A stretch of 64,000 bases of DNA from an uncultured Dorea sp. (GTDB lineage: Bacteria; Bacillota; Clostridia; Lachnospirales; Lachnospiraceae): contig CAJUMF010000001.1 in NCBI GenBank assembly GCA_910586965.1, positions 1-64,000 on the forward strand, read 5' to 3'. Shown here in pieces: positions 60,219 to 64,000 of the stretch. The first letter of the stretch is position 1. Every line of letters starts with the position of its first letter. The notes below the pieces were generated by a model. The model did not search any database. It saw nothing but the letters and a program-made list of their open reading frames with translations, and had not been told where the DNA came from. Both the position numbers and the translations under genes were made by a program.

Positions 60219-60971
60219 ATGAAAGATATCAAAATTATTGTTGCAACACATAAAAAATATTGGATGCCCTCTGACCCAATGTATCTACCTCTCCATGTGG
60301 GAAGAGAGGGGAAAGAGGAGCTGGGGTATATTGGGGATAACACGGGCGATAATATATCTTTGAAAAATAATAATTATTGCGAATTGACAGGTGTGTATTG
60401 GGCGTGGAAGAATCTGCGAGCTGATTATATTGGAGTGTCTCATTATAGAAGGCATTTTGTGAAAAAAAGAATCAGGGGCAGCAAACAGAAAAAAGTGATA
60501 ACGCAAATACAATTGGAACAAATATTGGAAAAAGCAGATATTGTATTGCCAAAGCCACGGAATTATATTATAGAGACGAATTACAGCCAATATGCACATG
60601 CACATCATGCAAAAGATCTGGATGTAACAAGAGAGATAATGAGAGAAAAATATCCGGAGTATGTTCCAAGTTATGATTCATACATGAAGAAAACATCTGG
60701 TCATAGATTCAATATGTTTATTATGAAAAGAAAATATTTTGATGAATATTGTGCATGGCTATTCGATATTCTTTTTGAGCTTGAAAGCAGGCTCGATATC
60801 TCTGGTTACAGTAAGAATGATGCGAGAGTATTCGGCTTTGTAAGTGAGCGGCTGCTGGATATATGGCTGGATGCCCAAAATCTTGCTTATATGGATGTTC
60901 ATGTTGAGTTTATGGAAATACAAAATTGGCTGAAAAAGGGCGGGAGCTTTTTAAAAAGAAAATTCAGGTGA
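60219..60971 (+). CDS. DUF4422 glycosyltransferase
   Basis: A 250-residue soluble protein. It opens with IKIIVATHKKYWMPSDPMYL and carries NNYCELTGVYWAWKNL, YIGVSHYRRHF and a FNMFIMKRKYFDEYCAWLF segment near the C-terminus, all typical of DUF4422 transferases found in capsule loci. The donor and acceptor sugars are unknown. It begins ten bases after the initiating transferase. Confidence 0.9.
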   Translation: MKDIKIIVATHKKYWMPSDPMYLPLHVGREGKEELGYIGDNTGDNISLKNNNYCELTGVYWAWKNLRADYIGVSHYRRHFVKKRIRGSKQKKVITQIQLEQILEKADIVLPKPRNYIIETNYSQYAHAHHAKDLDVTREIMREKYPEYVPSYDSYMKKTSGHRFNMFIMKRKYFDEYCAWLFDILFELESRLDISGYSKNDARVFGFVSERLLDIWLDAQNLAYMDVHVEFMEIQNWLKKGGSFLKRKFR

Positions 60972-60985
60972 TAAGGAGAAGCATA

Positions 60986-62482
60986 ATGGAGAATTATCAA
61001 CAAGAAGAAAGAAAGTTATGTTTTATGGACTGTATATGGAGCGTGTTTTTTAAATGGAGAATATTGCTGATAGCTGTGGTTCTTTTTGCAATTCTATTTG
61101 GAACGCTGAAATATGTCAAAGATAGTAAAGCACAGGAAAGGACAGAAAATAATAAAATGACTGAAGCAACTGCAGATGATATTCAGGATCAACTTCAAAA
61201 ATTGACAGATGTTGATAAAGCAAAGGCAGAAACAGCGATGCATTTTGTTAAATCATTATGTGACAAAAAGAAATATGTAAGAGATGCAGCAGTCATGAAA
61301 TTAGATCCTTATGATGTCAATAGGGTAGTGTTATGCTATTATGTGAAATCTGAAAAAAACACATCGAATCTTGTACAGTCCTACAGTAATACGTGTCTAA
61401 AACCAGAAGTATTATCTTTGCTTGTAGCAGATTCGAATGGGACAATGCGCTATAGTGATATATCCGATATGATCACAGCTAAAAGTGGTGAGGCAGCTTT
61501 TCCAGAGTATGGTGTAAATAATTATATAATTCCTGCAAGTGAAGAGAATACATTCTTGTATGTTACGGTACGAGGCAGCAATGAAGAACAGGCACAAAAA
61601 CTTGCAGAAAGAATCAAGCAAGTATTGCAAGTATATTCTGTGGAAGCAAAAGACGTATATGGAGCTCATTCATTAATGTTAATGAGTGAGAATAGCTTAA
61701 GTGGAAGAGATTACGAGATAACAAAAGTTCAGGATGAAGTCTTTAAAAGTATATATGAAATGTCTCGTGACATTGCTGATAGTACTGGAAAGATGAGTAA
61801 AGAAGCGGCTCAGGTAGTTGATAATTATGCAGTTGTATTAGAACAAGAAGTATTGAAGGATAGTAATCCAGAGGATGCAGCAATAAATAAAAATGAAAAA
61901 ATAAATGTAGCTGTTAGCAAGAAATGGGTGATCTTTGGGGCATTTTTTGGTGCTTTGCTTATTGGCGGCATAGAAGTCTTACGTTGGCTTATTGGAGGAA
62001 AGCTTAATTCTCCAGAAGAATTACAGCAAAACTTCGATGTCCATATATATGGAGTGATAGAGGAAAGAAAAAAACATAAAATATTAAGTTTAATCGATGA
62101 TCTAATATATAAACTCAAAAATAGAAATAAAAAGATACTTAATGAAAAGCAGAATTTCAGGATGATTTTGTCAGGAATATGTCTGGATGCAAAAAGGAGA
62201 GGAATTTCTTCTATATACATGATTGGCACTGAAATTGAGTCAATCAACGAAAAAGCAATTATGAATGAGCTTAAAAGCGAACTTGCATCAGAAGGAGTAA
62301 ATTTAATCATCGGGCAAGATATCCTGTGTGATTCAAAAGCTCTTTTGGAAATGTCTCAGACAGGACATGTGATATTGGTTGAAGAGACAGGGTTTTCGAA
62401 ATATCAGGAGATTATTCGGGAAATGGAAATATGCCAGAATCAAAATATAAATATTCTTGGAAGTATTGTTTTTTCCCATTAA
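60986..62482 (+). CDS. Wzz/CpsC-like chain-length protein with C-terminal BY-kinase-like domain
   Basis: A 498-residue protein with two membrane helices (about residues 23-43 and 310-333) around a large outside domain of coiled-coil character (ATADDIQDQLQKLTDVDKAK), the polysaccharide co-polymerase layout. The last 145 residues are cytoplasmic and resemble a Rossmann-type CpsD domain in pattern (IYMIGTEIESINEKAI; GHVILVEETG), but no Walker A GxxGxGK[ST] is visible, so kinase activity is unlikely. ATG at 60986 follows AAGGAGAAGC. Confidence 0.75.
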   Translation: MENYQQEERKLCFMDCIWSVFFKWRILLIAVVLFAILFGTLKYVKDSKAQERTENNKMTEATADDIQDQLQKLTDVDKAKAETAMHFVKSLCDKKKYVRDAAVMKLDPYDVNRVVLCYYVKSEKNTSNLVQSYSNTCLKPEVLSLLVADSNGTMRYSDISDMITAKSGEAAFPEYGVNNYIIPASEENTFLYVTVRGSNEEQAQKLAERIKQVLQVYSVEAKDVYGAHSLMLMSENSLSGRDYEITKVQDEVFKSIYEMSRDIADSTGKMSKEAAQVVDNYAVVLEQEVLKDSNPEDAAINKNEKINVAVSKKWVIFGAFFGALLIGGIEVLRWLIGGKLNSPEELQQNFDVHIYGVIEERKKHKILSLIDDLIYKLKNRNKKILNEKQNFRMILSGICLDAKRRGISSIYMIGTEIESINEKAIMNELKSELASEGVNLIIGQDILCDSKALLEMSQTGHVILVEETGFSKYQEIIREMEICQNQNINILGSIVFSH

Positions 62483-62500
62483 TTCTGAAAGGGTTGTGAG

Positions 62501-63562
62501 ATGACAGAGGTTTTTAATAATAACGATAAAATCAGCATTATTGTTCCGATTTATAACACTCCGGACGTTTTGTTAAAAAAATGTGTAGAAAGTATTCTTC
62601 ATCAAACATATAAAAATATCGAGTTGTTATTAATTGATGACGGATCAAAAGAAGATGTTGCAAAAAATTGTGATTGTATTGCAGAATTTGATAGACGGAT
62701 ACGTGTATATCATCAAGAAAATCAAGGGGTATCTGTCGCACGTAATGTTGGGCTTGAGAGATCGACAGGCGGATATATTATGTTTGTGGACGCGGACGAT
62801 ACAATTGAAAAAAGTATGTGTTCGGAAATGCTTGGGCTTATGGATAAAGAAGGCGCTGAAGTTGTTATATCTGGATATTTTCGGGATTATATGAATGGAA
62901 GAAGCGAAGAAGTCGTCTGGAATAGTAATGTTACTGTATTTAATGGGAAAGATGCAGGGAGGTTTTTGATAGAGCATATGCTTCAACCAGAGAAAGGCTT
63001 GGCGTATTGCTGGGGGAAATGTTATAGAAAAGATTTCTTAGACACCCATGTACTCAGGCTGAATTCACGCCTCTCTATGGGGGAGGATGCGGAATTTACA
63101 TATAGAGTTTTAAAGTGTGTAAAATGTATCTGTTATCTTCCGCAGCCTCTTTACCATTATTATTTCAATGAAAAATCAGCCGTGCGTGCGTTTAAGACAA
63201 GTATAGTTGATAATTATATTAAAAGTGTACAGATTATAGGGGAAGATTTGCTTGAAAGCTATAAAAATGATAAAGGCATATGCCAATCTTATTATAATTT
63301 TGTATTGTATCATCTTTTATTAACGATGGTTAATTATTCATTCCATCCTCAAAATCCTAAAAAGAGGAGAAAAAGAATAAAAGAATTTAGAAATTTATGC
63401 AGCCATCCAGTGTACGAGAAGGCATTACGTCATGTAAATTACCGTTGTTTTAGTATTACAAGAGCAATACCACTTTTTTTTATTGTACACAAATTGTATA
63501 TGTTGGATTACGTCATAGCGATGTTTCGGCATTGGCAATTCAAAAGGAGAAGCAATTTATAA
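62501..63562 (+). CDS. GT2 family glycosyltransferase (EpsJ-like)
   Basis: A 353-residue transferase. The GT-A core has ISIIVPIYNTPDVLLKKCVE, LLIDDGSKED, the acceptor-region ARNVGLERSTGGYIMFVDAD (metal-binding VDADD) and SMGEDAEFTYR near residue 190. It should add one sugar to the lipid-linked repeat unit. Its stop codon abuts the next start (TAAATG). Confidence 0.9.
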   Translation: MTEVFNNNDKISIIVPIYNTPDVLLKKCVESILHQTYKNIELLLIDDGSKEDVAKNCDCIAEFDRRIRVYHQENQGVSVARNVGLERSTGGYIMFVDADDTIEKSMCSEMLGLMDKEGAEVVISGYFRDYMNGRSEEVVWNSNVTVFNGKDAGRFLIEHMLQPEKGLAYCWGKCYRKDFLDTHVLRLNSRLSMGEDAEFTYRVLKCVKCICYLPQPLYHYYFNEKSAVRAFKTSIVDNYIKSVQIIGEDLLESYKNDKGICQSYYNFVLYHLLLTMVNYSFHPQNPKKRRKRIKEFRNLCSHPVYEKALRHVNYRCFSITRAIPLFFIVHKLYMLDYVIAMFRHWQFKRRSNL

Positions 63563-64000
63563 ATGTGGAAGTATAAAAAAATTTATTTACAAACAAAAGA
63601 TTATATTTATTTTTTTGCATTATTTGTATTCCTGATATCAACAATACTTTCAAACACGATTTGGGCATATTCATTAGGGGATAGCTTTCAAATTTTTTTA
63701 AAATTAATGAGATATTTCTCGTATATATTATGTGTGTACAAGATTGTTTCTGAAAATTATTTTTTTTCTGATTTATGGAAGATTGCTATTGTTATGGTAT
63801 TTGCCTTAATTGCAGGTTATTTTACGACGGGTACGCTATTATTTACTTATAGTTTCATTTTTATTTCTTCATACAAAATTGACAAATTGACACTTATAAA
63901 ATGTACAGTTTGTATACAATTTTGTTTATGGTTAATAATTGTGCTTTCTTCTCAAATCGGCTTGAATATAGACTATATTTTTGATGCTGGGGCGAGAGAT
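63563..64000 (+). CDS. Polytopic membrane protein, N-terminal part, possible Wzy polymerase
   Basis: ATG at 63563 directly follows the GT2 stop codon and the frame stays open to the right edge, 146 codons. I read at least four hydrophobic segments (IYFFALFVFLISTIL; WKIAIVMVFALIAGYF; TGTLLFTYSFIFISSY; LWLIIVLSSQIGL). In this setting a Wzy-type repeat-unit polymerase is the likeliest reading; a flippase is also possible. No frame was computed for it beforehand because it has no stop. Confidence 0.6.
   Translation, partial: MWKYKKIYLQTKDYIYFFALFVFLISTILSNTIWAYSLGDSFQIFLKLMRYFSYILCVYKIVSENYFFSDLWKIAIVMVFALIAGYFTTGTLLFTYSFIFISSYKIDKLTLIKCTVCIQFCLWLIIVLSSQIGLNIDYIFDAGARD

Noticed and set aside
56773..64000. 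Prophage or integrative element
   Set aside because: The low GC content fits a horizontally exchanged polysaccharide cluster; no integrase, phage structural gene or attachment repeat was seen.

Overview
The window reads as chromosomal DNA of an anaerobic, spore-forming gut Firmicute, most likely family Lachnospiraceae. The sporulation gene ylbJ next to rsmD-coaD, the TIGR03960/TIGR03936 radical-SAM pair, strong AGGAGG ribosome sites, TTGACA-17-TATAAT promoters and the mixed-acid/NADH redox genes all fit. No rRNA, tRNA, CRISPR array, phage or transposase gene was seen. The species was not determined.

Layout. 1-4.9 kb: the right part of a type I restriction-modification locus, with a DUF3990-type toxin-like gene and its partner lodged between hsdS and hsdR. 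5-7.1 kb: a TetR regulator and an MFS exporter, with palindromic operators before each gene. 7.1-9.9 kb: rsmD-coaD-coiled-coil gene, convergent with ylbJ. 10-23.3 kb: a redox block, ldh-hdrBCA-flxDCBA, a 667-bp structured non-coding gap, then frdBA-fumAB and an AAE-family carboxylate exporter. The genes suggest that NADH is oxidised by a Flx-Hdr electron-bifurcating complex, while fumarate made by fumarase is reduced by a soluble FrdAB and succinate is exported. Rex-like sites in front of ldh point to control by the NADH/NAD ratio. 23.5-33.3 kb: accessory and housekeeping genes, including a DUF1016 nuclease cassette bounded by 49-bp perfect direct repeats, a DUF4143 ATPase, a PQ-loop/SGNH fusion, a LysR regulator, pepD and an M23 peptidase. 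33.3-40.1 kb: RNA-modification genes (rsmF-like, rsuA-like, rluD-like), a HAD phosphatase, a YgiQ radical-SAM protein and recU. 40.1-45.3 kb: histidine operon hisZ-G-D-B ending in a three-domain HisF-like/HisI/HisE fusion. 45.4-50.5 kb: radical-SAM pair split by a compact type III toxin-antitoxin module (promoter, two pseudoknot-capable repeats, terminator, endoribonuclease-like toxin), then ybaK and a HAD gene. 50.5-56.8 kb: a YfhO/CsbB-like glycosylation pair, aspartate kinase, CBS protein and amidohydrolase. 56.8-64 kb: an AT-rich exopolysaccharide cluster that runs off the right edge.

The most noteworthy items are the type III toxin-antitoxin module at 47.68-48.36 kb, flanked by a 12-bp repeat at the start codon of its neighbour; the combined ldh/Flx-Hdr/FrdAB/fumarase block; the repeat-bounded DUF1016 cassette; a HisF-like domain that has lost its catalytic Asp11 and is fused to HisIE; and a palindromic MITE-like element plus a 19-bp nested hairpin between flxA and frdB. 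Family assignments come from reading the translations and motifs; no database search was run.
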